A DNA stretch of 64,000 nt from Linepithema humile (lineage: Eukaryota > Arthropoda > Insecta > Hymenoptera > Formicidae), in the NCBI RefSeq assembly GCF_040581485.1, contig NC_090130.1:15255656-15319655 (forward strand), in the 5' to 3' direction. Of the stretch, positions 1-8,996 are shown piece by piece. How positions within the stretch are numbered: position 1 is the stretch's first letter; each line of letters starts with the position of its first letter. The position numbers and the translations under genes are program-made. The notes below the pieces were generated by a model. The model searched no databases. It was not told the DNA's origin and worked only from the letters and a program-made list of their open reading frames with translations.

Positions 1-705
1 TGGAAACATCCCTGGACGGCTATTGTCAGCGGTCCCACCGGCTGTGGTAAAACGGTCTTTGTAAAATCCTTTCTCAAATATTTACCCGAAATGGCCGATG
101 TTTCTTTTGAAAGAGTCTTATTTTATTACGTCGAATGGCAAGACGCATATCGTCAACTACAATACATGTTTGCGAAAACAAAAGAGAAAGTGGGAGGACA
201 TGGAAAAGGGGAGGGTAAAATAAAGAGAAATATAATCGAGTTTCGCGAAGGGCTACCGCAAACGGACGATTATTCTTGCGATCCTTTCGCACCAAAATTG
301 GTGATAATCGACGATCTTATGAGAGAATCATCCTCGTGCGACGTAATCGTGGATCTTTTTACAAAGGGTAGTCATCATAAGAATCTCAGTGTTATACTCA
401 TCACGCAAAATCTATTTCACCAGGGACGCGGACAGCGCGACATATCTCTTAATTCTAACTACATAGCCGTCTTCAAGAACCCGCGCGATCGCGCTCAAAT
501 TCGCCATCTCGCGCGACAAGTGTACCCCCATGACCCAAAGTTTCTAGAAGAAGCATACTTTGACGCAACCTCACGCCCTCACGGATATTTATTACTCGAT
601 CTGAAACAATGGACTCCGGACAAATATCGATTTCGGACAAACATCTTTCCCGACGATGCGTTGCATTACGTCTACGTACCGCGCAGATCATTCTCAAGCG
701 TATAA
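1..705 (+). CDS. Polinton/Maverick A32-type genome-packaging ATPase (5' partial)
   Basis: The frame is open from base 1, so the gene starts upstream of the window; the first internal Met is at 91. A Walker A motif (GPTGCGKT) is encoded at 31-54 and a Walker B-like run of hydrophobics ending in Asp-Asp (KLVIIDD) at 295-315, followed by a VILITQN segment typical of FtsK/HerA-superfamily packaging ATPases. By family knowledge such A32-like ATPases pump DNA into icosahedral capsids of Polintons, adintoviruses and related DNA viruses. The call is supported by the integrase, penton-like, capsid and protease genes that follow on the same strand. No internal stop is seen over 234 codons. Confidence 0.85.
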   Translation, partial: WKHPWTAIVSGPTGCGKTVFVKSFLKYLPEMADVSFERVLFYYVEWQDAYRQLQYMFAKTKEKVGGHGKGEGKIKRNIIEFREGLPQTDDYSCDPFAPKLVIIDDLMRESSSCDVIVDLFTKGSHHKNLSVILITQNLFHQGRGQRDISLNSNYIAVFKNPRDRAQIRHLARQVYPHDPKFLEEAYFDATSRPHGYLLLDLKQWTPDKYRFRTNIFPDDALHYVYVPRRSFSSV

Positions 706-756
706 AAAGTATGTACTTGCGTTCGCGTGACGTCAGTTGCGAGAGACTTTCACACG

Positions 757-1140
757 ATGAAAGAAGCGGTAGCAGCGTTAGACAGTGCAACGAAAACCGC
801 TAAACGTTCGATCGGAAAGAGAAACGTTTGTCTTCTAGAGGCATTGTGTCATCTGAACAAAAATCAACGCACCTCCTTCCTGCGAACCGCGGATGAAAAA
901 TTTATTCGCTGTATTTGCGAATGCGTTTTCAACACACTTAATGGTAACGTTGCGCTCGAATGACGCGAAAAAAATCGTCTGAGCAAATACAAAACGGCGC
1001 TGCGTCGTATCGCGTCAAAGCGTGGAAATTGGAAGAATAAAAGAAAGCTATTGGTACAACAAGGTGGATTCTTATCCTATATCATCGTTCCTTTATTAGA
1101 GGCCTTATTTTCGCGAATTATAGACAGGGCGACGGATTAA
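757..1140 (+). pseudogene. Small conserved Polinton protein with an in-frame TGA
   Basis: The first ATG in the frame is at 757. The frame runs to a TGA at 961-963, but the downstream codons stay open in the same frame to a TAA at 1138-1140 and remain protein-like: Lys/Arg-rich, then a Gly-Gly-Phe and a hydrophobic segment (LSYIIVPLLEALF). The pre-stop part includes a conserved-looking ADEKFIRCICEC motif. I recognise this as the short basic protein found between ATPase and integrase in arthropod Polintons; its function is unknown. A nonsense mutation is the simplest reading. Readthrough of the UGA-C context is a less likely alternative. Confidence 0.65.
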
Positions 1141-1167
1141 AACACAAGACAGAAAATATTGAGCGTT

Positions 1168-2055
1168 ATGGAAAGAGCGAAAAAAATGGTTTTAATTTCT
1201 ACGGAAAATCTCGAGAGAATGCAGCGTCAATTACATCATCCGCAACCGACTACCGACGGTGTACCTCTGGTGGAAAACACATCGGAGAACAACGAAAGCG
1301 CTAATAATAATAATTCCGTGCGAACTCCCGGGACCCCTTTATCCAGACTCGATGCGGAGTTGAGTCAAATTCTTAATTCACCCTATCCGAAGGATGAAGC
1401 CGAGAGATGGAAGATGTACAAAGAGGTTCTTTGGCGATATCTTCACTTTGTACGAGTAGCACGAGGACGACGAAATCAAGAGGACGACACGCGTAACGCC
1501 GAGGAAGAAGAAGAAGAAGAAAAAGACGAAAATGCGTTGGACACACGTGAAGGAGTACCGGCGCACTATCTCACGGGCTCATTCGTTCCGGACTCTAGTC
1601 GTACGAGAAGCTTCCCGAAAGAACACGACACAAGTCTCGAGGTGATGAAAAGCGTCGGAAGAATAGTGGAAAGCGTACCGAAATCTTACCGTGCCGAAGC
1701 TCGCTTACTAACGAAACACTTACTCGATAAAACATCGTCGAGTAGAATTAGCTGGGATGAGCAAGGAGTCGTGACTATAGACGGTAACGTCGTAAAAGAT
1801 TCAAATATCTCAGACCTGATAAACGAGGCGATGCGCGATAGAAAAACCGTGAAAGCCGTGGGAAGAGTTCAGTTCGCGCGGTTACTTCACGACTTGAACA
1901 TTCCCTCTACACTAGTGAGAAATAAAAAATTATTAGCAGTCGGTTCTTCGCAAAATATCGCGAAACTTAGCGGTCCTACGGCGAGTTCCACTCCTAAGAG
2001 AAACACGGATTCTCCGGTAGCGAGACGCCTGCTCGATTGGAATAAATTGGAATGA
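1168..2055 (+). CDS. Conserved Polinton protein of unknown function, upstream of integrase
   Basis: 295 codons from the ATG at 1168; upstream in-frame codons use only TTG. The N-terminal half is polar with an acidic Glu-run (about residue 115). The C-terminal half is better ordered: a segment around SWDEQGVVTIDG, then DLINEAMRD and a helical FARLLHDLNIPS, close to the terminal RRLLDWNKLE. I recall this C-terminal block from many metazoan Polintons, always just before the integrase, but I know of no assigned activity. Its stop overlaps the integrase start in an ATGA arrangement (2052-2055), which suggests coupled translation. No breaks are visible. Confidence 0.7.
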   Translation: MERAKKMVLISTENLERMQRQLHHPQPTTDGVPLVENTSENNESANNNNSVRTPGTPLSRLDAELSQILNSPYPKDEAERWKMYKEVLWRYLHFVRVARGRRNQEDDTRNAEEEEEEEKDENALDTREGVPAHYLTGSFVPDSSRTRSFPKEHDTSLEVMKSVGRIVESVPKSYRAEARLLTKHLLDKTSSSRISWDEQGVVTIDGNVVKDSNISDLINEAMRDRKTVKAVGRVQFARLLHDLNIPSTLVRNKKLLAVGSSQNIAKLSGPTASSTPKRNTDSPVARRLLDWNKLE

Positions 2056-3185
2056 CGGGTCTTGAAAAATTGTACTATGATCCCGCGCATTATGCCGGTT
2101 ATTCGGCTGTCGATAATCTGTTTCGCGCGGCGAATTTATCCCGTAACAATGTCGTGCGATGGCTCGAAGCGCAAGATGCGTACACACTGCATCGTCCATT
2201 GCGACGGAAATTTCCACGAATGCATTACAACGTAACGAATATCGACGATCTGTGGGAGGCTGATTTGATCGAACTCCGAAATCTCAAAAGTTACAACGAC
2301 GGATATGCGTATTTACTCGTGATTATCGATGTACTTAGTAAATACGTCTGGGTAGAACCATTGCGCGACAAGACGAGTAATTCCGTAATGGGAGCTTTCC
2401 AGTGCGTGCTCTCAAGAAGTAACGGACGCGTACCCGTATACCTACAAACGGACAAGGGTAAAGAATTTGTCGGGCGACCGCTACAAAAGCTTTTGGAAGA
2501 AAATGACATTCGTTTTCGCGTAGCCCGCAATCCGGATGTCAAAGCCGCCATCGTCAAGCGCTTTAATAGAACGTTGAAAGAACGAATGTGGCGTTATTTT
2601 ACGCATAAAAATACGCGACGCTACATCGATGTTTTGCAAAATATCGTAAACGCCTTGAATCACACCCGTCATTCGAGCACCAGAATGCAACCGTATGTCG
2701 TTACGAGAGAAAATGCACGTATCGCGCGTGAAAATATAACGCGCCAATGGAGGAGCAACGACGACGAAGCGAACGAGAAACGTCGAAAGGCTAAATACCA
2801 CGTCGGTGATCTCGTTCGTATCAGTAGAGCAAAAGTCATCTTCGAGAAAGGATACGAGGCACGGTGGAGCGAGGAGATATTTCGAATTCACCGTATACTC
2901 GATTGGCGAAAACCACGTGTGTACGAGCTGTGCGATTTAGCGGGAGAAGTCATAGACGGCATTTTTTACGAACAAGAATTGGCTCGGGTTGAGAAAAACT
3001 TGCAGGAAGAGGAGTTTATCGTCGATCGTGTGATAAGAAGTCGGGGTCGCGGTAATAATAAACAGGTGCTGGTTAGCTGGCGTGGTTATCCCAGCAAGTT
3101 TGATTCTTGGATCCCTGCTTCGAGTTTAACCCCGCTTGTTCGAAATGAGGACGGATCAATTTCTCTTGATTCTTCCCAGCAATAG
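2052..3185 (+). CDS. Polinton rve-family integrase with chromodomain, catalytic Glu replaced by Lys
   Basis: 377 aa. The retroviral-type integrase core has the first catalytic Asp in WEADLIEL and the second in QTDKGKEF. The third position, normally Glu in the VERFNRTLK motif, reads VKRFNRTLK: codon AAG at 2556-2558, residue 169, one transition from GAG. A chromodomain-like segment follows at about residues 315-360 (EEFIVDRVI ... WRGYPSKFDSWIP). In Polintons this enzyme inserts the element into host DNA, and the chromodomain is thought to guide targeting. The reading frame is complete, but loss of the metal-binding Glu should abolish strand transfer, so this copy probably cannot integrate itself. 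Confidence 0.88.
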   Translation: MTGLEKLYYDPAHYAGYSAVDNLFRAANLSRNNVVRWLEAQDAYTLHRPLRRKFPRMHYNVTNIDDLWEADLIELRNLKSYNDGYAYLLVIIDVLSKYVWVEPLRDKTSNSVMGAFQCVLSRSNGRVPVYLQTDKGKEFVGRPLQKLLEENDIRFRVARNPDVKAAIVKRFNRTLKERMWRYFTHKNTRRYIDVLQNIVNALNHTRHSSTRMQPYVVTRENARIARENITRQWRSNDDEANEKRRKAKYHVGDLVRISRAKVIFEKGYEARWSEEIFRIHRILDWRKPRVYELCDLAGEVIDGIFYEQELARVEKNLQEEEFIVDRVIRSRGRGNNKQVLVSWRGYPSKFDSWIPASSLTPLVRNEDGSISLDSSQQ

Positions 3186-4068
3186 TAGTATGCGTTATTT
3201 TCTGGACAATGCAACCACTTCCTTCATTACAGAATTACCCCATCCTATACACTTACACGGCGAATGGGAAGTCGCGCTTAACGAGATCCAATTTCCCACT
3301 ACTTTTTTACACATAAATCACGGTGAAAATGTCATTAGATTCGTCGATATTGAAAATGGTCGCGAGACGAGGAGGGGCGGGACGACGTTAACGTCGACGC
3401 AAGGAGTAATACCGAATGGTATTTACAAAAATATCGAGGAACTTATCTCCGCTATTAATTCAGCGTGCAAAAATGCGAATTCGCATATTAATTTGACACT
3501 AGAAGACGCTAGTGGTGGTAAAATCTTGTTCGAGATTACATGCGATGAAAATAAATGCAATCTGGTTCACCATATGAACGTTTCCGATAATCTTCTACGA
3601 ATACTCGGTTGCGGTGGGGCCCTAACGACTAGTGAAATCGAATTCTATACAACACTTACTGCACCTAATCCTAATTCCAAAGATATTTTTACAGCACCTT
3701 TTATCAAACTCGGGTTTAAAAGAGAACAAAGAGGGCGCGCTGGAAATTTCTATACTCTCGAACCACACGGATTGCTGCGCGGTATTCCCGATAAACTCTT
3801 TGTTTATTGTGATATTTGTGAATCTTATATAACCGGCGATGTGCAAACTCCACTTCTTCGAATAGTACCGGTCGAGCTGCAGCATTACGGTTATTATTAC
3901 GCGTACGGAGCGAATCAAGTGAAACATTTCTCCGTCCCGCATTATATACCATTACGACAAACGTATTTTCGTAGGATTGAAATAGATATAAAAGATCAAT
4001 TCGGAAAAAGAATACCATTCCAATCGGGAACGCTGACGGTGACGTTGCACTTTAGACGTTTCCAGTAA
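3145..4068 (+). CDS. Penton-like minor capsid protein of Polinton
   Basis: I place the start at ATG 3145 (MRTDQFLLILPSNSS), overlapping the integrase end by 41 bases, because members of this family begin with a short hydrophobic stretch followed by LPSNSS. About 307 aa. Features include the early YFLDNATTSF, the WEVALNEIQFP strand, and a C-terminal LTVTLHFRR. I recognise this as the single jelly-roll penton/minor capsid family of Polintons and adintoviruses, which sits at capsid vertices. The neighbours (basic protein, major capsid protein) fit a virion module. The frame is intact. Confidence 0.75.
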   Translation: MRTDQFLLILPSNSSMRYFLDNATTSFITELPHPIHLHGEWEVALNEIQFPTTFLHINHGENVIRFVDIENGRETRRGGTTLTSTQGVIPNGIYKNIEELISAINSACKNANSHINLTLEDASGGKILFEITCDENKCNLVHHMNVSDNLLRILGCGGALTTSEIEFYTTLTAPNPNSKDIFTAPFIKLGFKREQRGRAGNFYTLEPHGLLRGIPDKLFVYCDICESYITGDVQTPLLRIVPVELQHYGYYYAYGANQVKHFSVPHYIPLRQTYFRRIEIDIKDQFGKRIPFQSGTLTVTLHFRRFQ

Positions 4069-4097
4069 AAAAAAATCAGTCGGAAAAGCCGCACGCT

Positions 4098-4700
4098 ATG
4101 ACTAGACCGGAGGACCATGAATATTACGATATACAAAACGGAGGTCGGAGTGAAGGAATCACACGAGTTTTCGGAGCACCCTATCAACGAGGACACGGAA
4201 TCGGTAGTTTTCTCGGAGGATTATTCAGGAGGGCGCTTCCTTATCTGAGTAAAGGTGTACGAGCGGTTGGTAAAGAAGCTTTACGCGCCGGCATTAGCGT
4301 GATGGAGGATGTTGAAAATAATACACCGTTCAAGGAGGCGGTCAAATCTCGTTTCAAGGAATCGAGTGGAAATCTCAAAAGAAAAGCCCAAGAAAAAATA
4401 ACTAGCTTGATGAAGGGTACAGGTTATAAAGTATCAGCGAAAACAGCCGCGCTTCAGTTTCCTTTCTTCAGTCACGAAAGACGCATCGCGGTTCCTAAGT
4501 GTCGTCGTCCTCATCGTCAGACGAGCAAAAAGAAATCGTCGAAAAATAGCAGCGTGCGAAGGAAAATCACAAAGAAAAAAAAGACAACGAAAAAAAAGAA
4601 AATTCGCACAGCGGCTAGAAAGACCAACAGCAAAAAGCCATCCGGCACCACGAGGCGTCGTCGAGTCAAGAAACGTAGTGTAGCCGACATATTCTCTTAA
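4098..4700 (+). CDS. Basic virion-associated protein with amphipathic segment (adenovirus pX/VI-like)
   Basis: 200 aa. Residues about 32-60 form a Gly-rich amphipathic helix (GIGSFLGGLFRRALPYLSKG), the kind of membrane-active or capsid-tethering helix seen in adenovirus-type minor core and capsid proteins. Residues about 145-200 are extremely Lys/Arg-rich, as expected for a DNA-condensing tail. The gene lies between the penton-like and major capsid genes, the position of the so-called PX gene in adintoviruses. The functional parallels are family inference. The frame is intact, with a 30-base gap on either side. Confidence 0.65.
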   Translation: MTRPEDHEYYDIQNGGRSEGITRVFGAPYQRGHGIGSFLGGLFRRALPYLSKGVRAVGKEALRAGISVMEDVENNTPFKEAVKSRFKESSGNLKRKAQEKITSLMKGTGYKVSAKTAALQFPFFSHERRIAVPKCRRPHRQTSKKKSSKNSSVRRKITKKKKTTKKKKIRTAARKTNSKKPSGTTRRRRVKKRSVADIFS

Positions 4701-4729
4701 TCAGTGCGTGAATTAGGAATTTATGGAGC

Positions 4730-6067
4730 ATGTCCTTTCTTCATACACATTCAAACGAGTGTTTAAAAAGTGAACTCGATCTCTTTTCTTTACCACTCAC
4801 ACAAACCAGCATCGAGAGTTCGCAATGGATTTATTACAAACTCGTAACGTCGCTCGCGGACGACGCGCCTATAGAATTCGTCATACCCGGTCATGGAGAA
4901 GATTATCTAGATCTCATGCACACCATGCTGAGCCTTCGCGTACGCGTAGAATCTTCCCCCCTAGCAGAAGGTGGTACCGCCGTTGGCACCCCCGAATTCA
5001 AAGTAGGTCCTGTAAATCATTTACTGCATTCCATGTTCAACCAAATCGACATATATTTCAATCAAAAACTCGTGTCGCCCCCAAACAACGCTTACGCGTA
5101 TCGGGCTTACATCGAGGCGTTATTAAATTATTCTTCACCCGCAAAAAACTCCCATCTGACCTGCTGTCTGTGGGATATGGATATCCCAGGTTTAATGGAC
5201 GCCCTCCTAGAGTCGCAAACCCCAAATCAGGCTCTCGTGAGACGCTCGCGTTACATTCGAGACGAACAGGCGCTAGATCTCATAGGCCATCTTCACTGCG
5301 ACGTTTTCAATCAGGATAAATTCTTAATCAACGGGGTGGAAGTTAGAATGAGGCTCGTTTGCTCGAAAGATTCGTTTTGCCTTATGGAATCTAATTCACT
5401 GTCAAAAATACGCCTTCTAGACGCTAGTCTGCTCGTTAGAAGAGCAAAGATAAGCCCTGGTGTGTTACTCTCGCATGCGAGAATGTTGAGTAAAACCACC
5501 GCCAAATATCCTCTCACAAAAGTCGAGGTTAAAACATTTACGATTCACGCTGGACTCGTAGGGGAATCGATAGATAATGTAATACTCGGACAACTGCCAA
5601 AACGTGTAATAGTCGGTTTTGTCGATAACAGAGCGTTTAATGGTGATAGAAAACTGAATCCGTTTAATTTCAAAAACTACGGTATAAATTTCTTTTCTCT
5701 GTATGCCGATGGTATGCAAATTCCCAGTAGACCGTTACAACCGAACTTCTCGAAAGACGAAGGCCTTTACGTCGAAGCCTACCACACGCTCTTCTCGGGA
5801 ACCGGCATTCACTTCTTGAACGAGGGAAATTCTATAAGTAGAGAGGATTATGGCCAGGGCTACACTCTTTTCGCTTTCGATCTTACCCCCGACTTGTCCG
5901 CTCATTGCGCCGGACATTGGAATCTCGTGAAACATGGTAGTTTGCGATTAGAAGTGAAATTTGAAAAGGCGCTTACCGCGACCGTTAATTGTATCGTTTA
6001 CGCAGAGTTCGATAACATTCTAGAAATAGATTCCTCTCGACAAGTTATCGTCGATTTTGCCGGTTAG
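4730..6067 (+). CDS. Polinton double jelly-roll major capsid protein
   Basis: 445 aa from ATG 4730, uninterrupted. N-terminal text such as YKLVTSLADDAPIEFVIPGH and the following DLMHTML segment match the metazoan protein family related to nematode F54H12.2, which has been recognised as the Polinton major capsid protein with a double jelly-roll fold. It would form the capsid facets. The gene order (penton-like, basic core protein, capsid, protease) is the standard morphogenesis block. Codon use resembles the flanking genes. Whether any virions form is unknown. Confidence 0.82.
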   Translation: MSFLHTHSNECLKSELDLFSLPLTQTSIESSQWIYYKLVTSLADDAPIEFVIPGHGEDYLDLMHTMLSLRVRVESSPLAEGGTAVGTPEFKVGPVNHLLHSMFNQIDIYFNQKLVSPPNNAYAYRAYIEALLNYSSPAKNSHLTCCLWDMDIPGLMDALLESQTPNQALVRRSRYIRDEQALDLIGHLHCDVFNQDKFLINGVEVRMRLVCSKDSFCLMESNSLSKIRLLDASLLVRRAKISPGVLLSHARMLSKTTAKYPLTKVEVKTFTIHAGLVGESIDNVILGQLPKRVIVGFVDNRAFNGDRKLNPFNFKNYGINFFSLYADGMQIPSRPLQPNFSKDEGLYVEAYHTLFSGTGIHFLNEGNSISREDYGQGYTLFAFDLTPDLSAHCAGHWNLVKHGSLRLEVKFEKALTATVNCIVYAEFDNILEIDSSRQVIVDFAG

Positions 6068-6141
6068 ACTTTTATAACGCCAAACCCCCGCCTCCCACCA
6101 CTACTACTACACACATTTTTCCCTCACGTCTGTTTTCTTAA

Positions 6142-7212
6142 ATGGCGTGTGAAGCAGCGGAAACAGATTCAGTCCTGTTCGAGACACGAACGTCGTCGCT
6201 TCGTTTGAAAATAAAGAGTGAGTACTTGGACATAACTATGGATATAGTCATTGATATACAGGGTTTCTGCGATGCCGCCGAGAAGTTTATTCCGAAAGAA
6301 GTAGCTGTCGTTGCGATTAACTCACCAATCATCGGACACTGGATTATGACGCCTCCCTATCCCTTTGACGATTTACCCGATAAATCGAGACGAGAAAACA
6401 ACTGGCTTTCGCGAAATTATCACGGTATCGAGTGGTTCGATGGTGAAACTGATCTTAAATGTTTCGTAATACAACTACGTGAAATAACACGTCGAGCGCG
6501 CTACATCTATAGCAGGGGGCAGGAAAAGGCACACTATCTGAGGCGTCTACTTTCCAGAAACGTATATATCTAGAAGGAATTTCTCCGGCAAAATTTACCA
6601 GAAGTCAAAGAGAGCGGACATCGGTGCTCTCACCACGGCTTTCGATTTTGCTCTACAGACAAATTTCTTTGCGCGTTACGCAACGCTTGCAAATTGAAAC
6701 GCTGGATAGTCACTCAAAACACTAGCAGCGGGTGTAGCATCGTTTCGAGCTGCGATGATCTTTCTCATGAGAATTGGAGCGTAAGCGAAAAAACCGACAG
6801 TGCTGTTTTTATGAAAAAGAATAAAAATCTTGATATAATTCGCAATATCGAAGCGTGGCGTAACGCTACGGAAGAAGAAGAAGAAGAGAAGAATCAATCA
6901 CTTTATTACATTGCAAAAGATACACCGTACGTAAAGAAAGAAGAAGAATATCCTACCGATAGCTACGCTCAACAAACCATCCCCGTTAACACACAATCAT
7001 TCGAGAACGTCTACTCTTTGCGTAAGGAGGTAAACCCCTGCGACTCTACTATACAAATAATTCCTCGCACGCGAGCACCGTCTTGTTACGCGACAAATGA
7101 ATTCGTTGGAAATCTTACACGCGTTGCATCGTCTCAATGTCAGATATGCGGGAGTCTATCCTGCCGACAGACTACCGAGGGTGTGGACGAGGTCGACAGC
7201 CATTGTCGCTAA
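6142..7212 (+). pseudogene. Conserved Polinton accessory protein with in-frame TAG
   Basis: ATG at 6142. After MACEAAETDS the conserved part starts around MDIVIDIQGF and reaches a TAG at 6571-6573. The same frame then stays open to 7212 and encodes a Cys/His-containing stretch (CSHHGFRFC) followed by CALRNACKLKRW, a pattern I recall as the second half of the same arthropod Polinton protein. The Asp-containing N-terminal strand and the C-terminal His/Cys region are loosely reminiscent of DEDD exonucleases, but I would not assign an activity. The downstream half has Glu-rich and low-complexity spacers. It overlaps the protease start by 116 bases in another frame. Confidence 0.55.
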
Positions 7213-7618
7213 TACAGACGAACATGACCGCCCCGGAAGACACTGGGTCGCCTTTTACATCGACGAGCATGGTACCGGCACATATTTCGATAGTTACGGA
7301 ATCCCGCCACACTTGGATCAACGATTTCATCTGCGACTTCGACGAAATTCCATCACGTATCAATGGAACACCGAGCAGCTACAAGGATTTTTTTCGCAAA
7401 CATGCGGTCAATATTGCTGCGTGTTTCTTTACTATTTGTCTCTTGGTTACAGCCTTCAGCAATTTCTTCGTCTTTTCACTGATGATTATAACCAAAACGA
7501 CAGACTGATAGTATGCTTATATCGCAAAATTTTTCTTTGCAAAAAGAATGAGCAAACGAAACTACCTACTAGTACTTGTTGTAATATTCAACGATGTATT
7601 TTTAAAAATTTAAAATAA
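7097..7618 (+). CDS. Adenain-like cysteine protease of Polinton
   Basis: 173 aa. The catalytic layout of adenovirus-type (C5/Ulp-like) proteases is visible: His in GRHWVAFY, an Asp in FDSYG, and Gln-Thr-Cys-Gly in FSQTCGQYCC. MNSLEILHALH at the start plus GVYPADRLP fits this family, so ATG 7097 is chosen although it lies inside the preceding gene's frame. The enzyme would mature capsid proteins. The last 20 or so residues (Cys/Lys-rich) look extraneous. AT-rich sequence and an AATAAA-like signal near 7614 follow. The catalytic residues appear intact. Confidence 0.8.
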   Translation: MNSLEILHALHRLNVRYAGVYPADRLPRVWTRSTAIVANTDEHDRPGRHWVAFYIDEHGTGTYFDSYGIPPHLDQRFHLRLRRNSITYQWNTEQLQGFFSQTCGQYCCVFLYYLSLGYSLQQFLRLFTDDYNQNDRLIVCLYRKIFLCKKNEQTKLPTSTCCNIQRCIFKNLK

Positions 7619-7996
7619 AACATTTTTTTCATATATTTAACATTTCTCGATACGCGCTTTGAAATAATATTTTTAGAATGTATTCAGTAAGTCGAATAAA
7701 ATATTTTTATATTTTGACTGTAATGTTCAATTATGTATTTTTAAAAAAAAATTCCAAATAAACGATTTTGTATTTCATTTCTTGCATTCGTTTCCTTCCC
7801 TTTTTCGCATGTTCCTGCACGCTCCACTCGCCATCGTCAATTTTTACAGCACGCTCAATCTGCGAAAACGGGTGGCTGACGCTCACCCCGTTCACGCAAT
7901 ATCGCGCGCTCGACCCCTTAACCATCACACCAAATATCAAACTAAAAGTCGCATGATCATTCGTCGCTGCGACGTCATTCTTTTGTTCGCTATACG
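7619..7996 (+). other. Non-coding flank after the protease gene
   Basis: AT-rich up to about 7780, then more balanced sequence. I see no convincing gene. Short open frames on both strands here are low in structure and do not resemble known families. This may be Polinton 3' flank or the start of the satellite-bearing region. Confidence 0.4.
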
Positions 7997-8290
7997 TGCC
8001 AGAGAGTCCGGGGTACCTCATATAGACGCGGTCCCAGTATAAATGCGCCCCTTCCCTTCGCAGACTAGAGGTGACTGTGTGACGTCGTTTGTTTACATGC
8101 TCCATACCTGCCAGAGAGTCCGGGGTACCTCGTATAGACGCGGCCCCAACATATATACATCCCTTCCCTTCGCAGACTAGAGGCGACTGTGCGACGCCGT
8201 TTGTTTATATGTTCCATACCTGCCAGAGAGTCCGGGGTACATCATATAGACGCGGTCCCACCATATATACATCCCTTCCCTGCCAGGTCC
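7997..8290 (+). repeat. 112-bp tandem repeat, about 2.6 copies
   Basis: The phrase TGCCAGAGAGTCCGGGGTAC recurs at 7997, 8109 and 8221, exactly 112 bases apart. Units also share a TATAAAT/TATATAC tract, TTCCCTTCGCAGACTAGAGG, and a GTGACGTCG/GCGACGCCG variant. Copies differ by scattered substitutions. The TATA-like tract followed about 25 bases later by a conserved CGCAGACTAG could be a duplicated promoter, but that is inference. Confidence 0.85.
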
Positions 8291-8338
8291 CATAGCCATA
8301 AATACGACACACCATTTTACTATCATTAGATGTATAGG

Positions 8339-8400
8339 TAGCCCAGCAGACTAGGACCAGGACTAGAAATCCAGCGATCCAGGTTCGAACCCAGCTTGGA
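8339..8400 (+). repeat. tRNA-derived (SINE-like) segment with box A and box B
   Basis: TAGCCCAGCAGACTAGG (8339-8355) resembles a pol III box A, and GGTTCGAACCC (8382-8392) is a good box B about 43 bases later. The flanks do not fold into a complete cloverleaf acceptor stem, so this is more likely a tRNA-derived repeat head than a working tRNA gene. Confidence 0.55.
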
Positions 8401-8438
8401 TTTTCTCAATTCCGAAAAATAAAAATCACTTGTCAACA

Positions 8439-8505
8439 GCCGCCATCTTGTCAACAGCCGCCATCTTGTAGACGTCCGCCATGTTGGACCCACTGCCGCC
8501 ATCTT
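8439..8505 (+). promoter_or_regulatory. Cluster of four YY1/PHO-like sites
   Basis: GCCGCCATCTTG at 8439-8450 and 8457-8468, TCCGCCATGTTG at 8475-8486, and GCCGCCATCTT at 8495-8505. All fit the YY1/Pleiohomeotic core (GCCATNTT) in the same orientation with 18-20 base spacing. A palindromic CRE-like TGACGTCA follows at 8524-8531. Function is inferred from motif identity only. Confidence 0.45.
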
Positions 8506-8531
8506 TTCCCCCTCCCCTCCCTGTGACGTCA

Positions 8532-8996
8532 TTTGTTTTGACGCCAGACCAAATGTAGGTCAGTGGGTCAAATATGGGGTAGGTGGTGGGGGTTTGTTGT
8601 GACGCCCCATACCTGCCATATACTACTAATGTATAACTTAATTATTTCACTCTATATCATTCGTCGTAAATAAAAAAAAAAAAATGATTTATATCGTACG
8701 ACTTTTATTCCACCTCAGTTATACGATCCTCGTGACATATGATCTGTCGCTTATCTCGCGGTAGGATAGGTCAATGAATAAGATGAGGCACAGGAATATA
8801 TAATAATTCAAATTATTTTTATTTAATATGAATAAGTTTATTTTAATAAAACTTTTGAAATTGTTTATTTAAATGGTCCGCTACAACGGTGTAACTTGAC
8901 TCGCGATAAGTCGGTACAATCGACGCGTTCTCTTATATTACTACAGCGGGATGATGATAAAAAAAACTTACATTTTAAATATAAAAATTTTTTATT
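8532..8996 (+). other. Non-coding spacer
   Basis: GT-rich then AT-rich sequence with no gene I can support. It separates the YY1-like cluster from the minus-strand gene remnant. Confidence 0.35.

Noticed and set aside
7731..8105. Minus-strand 124-codon frame
   Set aside because: Overlaps the 112-bp repeat and non-coding flank; composition is not protein-like.
8339..8400. Functional tRNA gene
   Set aside because: Box A and B are present but the acceptor stem does not pair and no pol III T-run terminator follows at the right distance.
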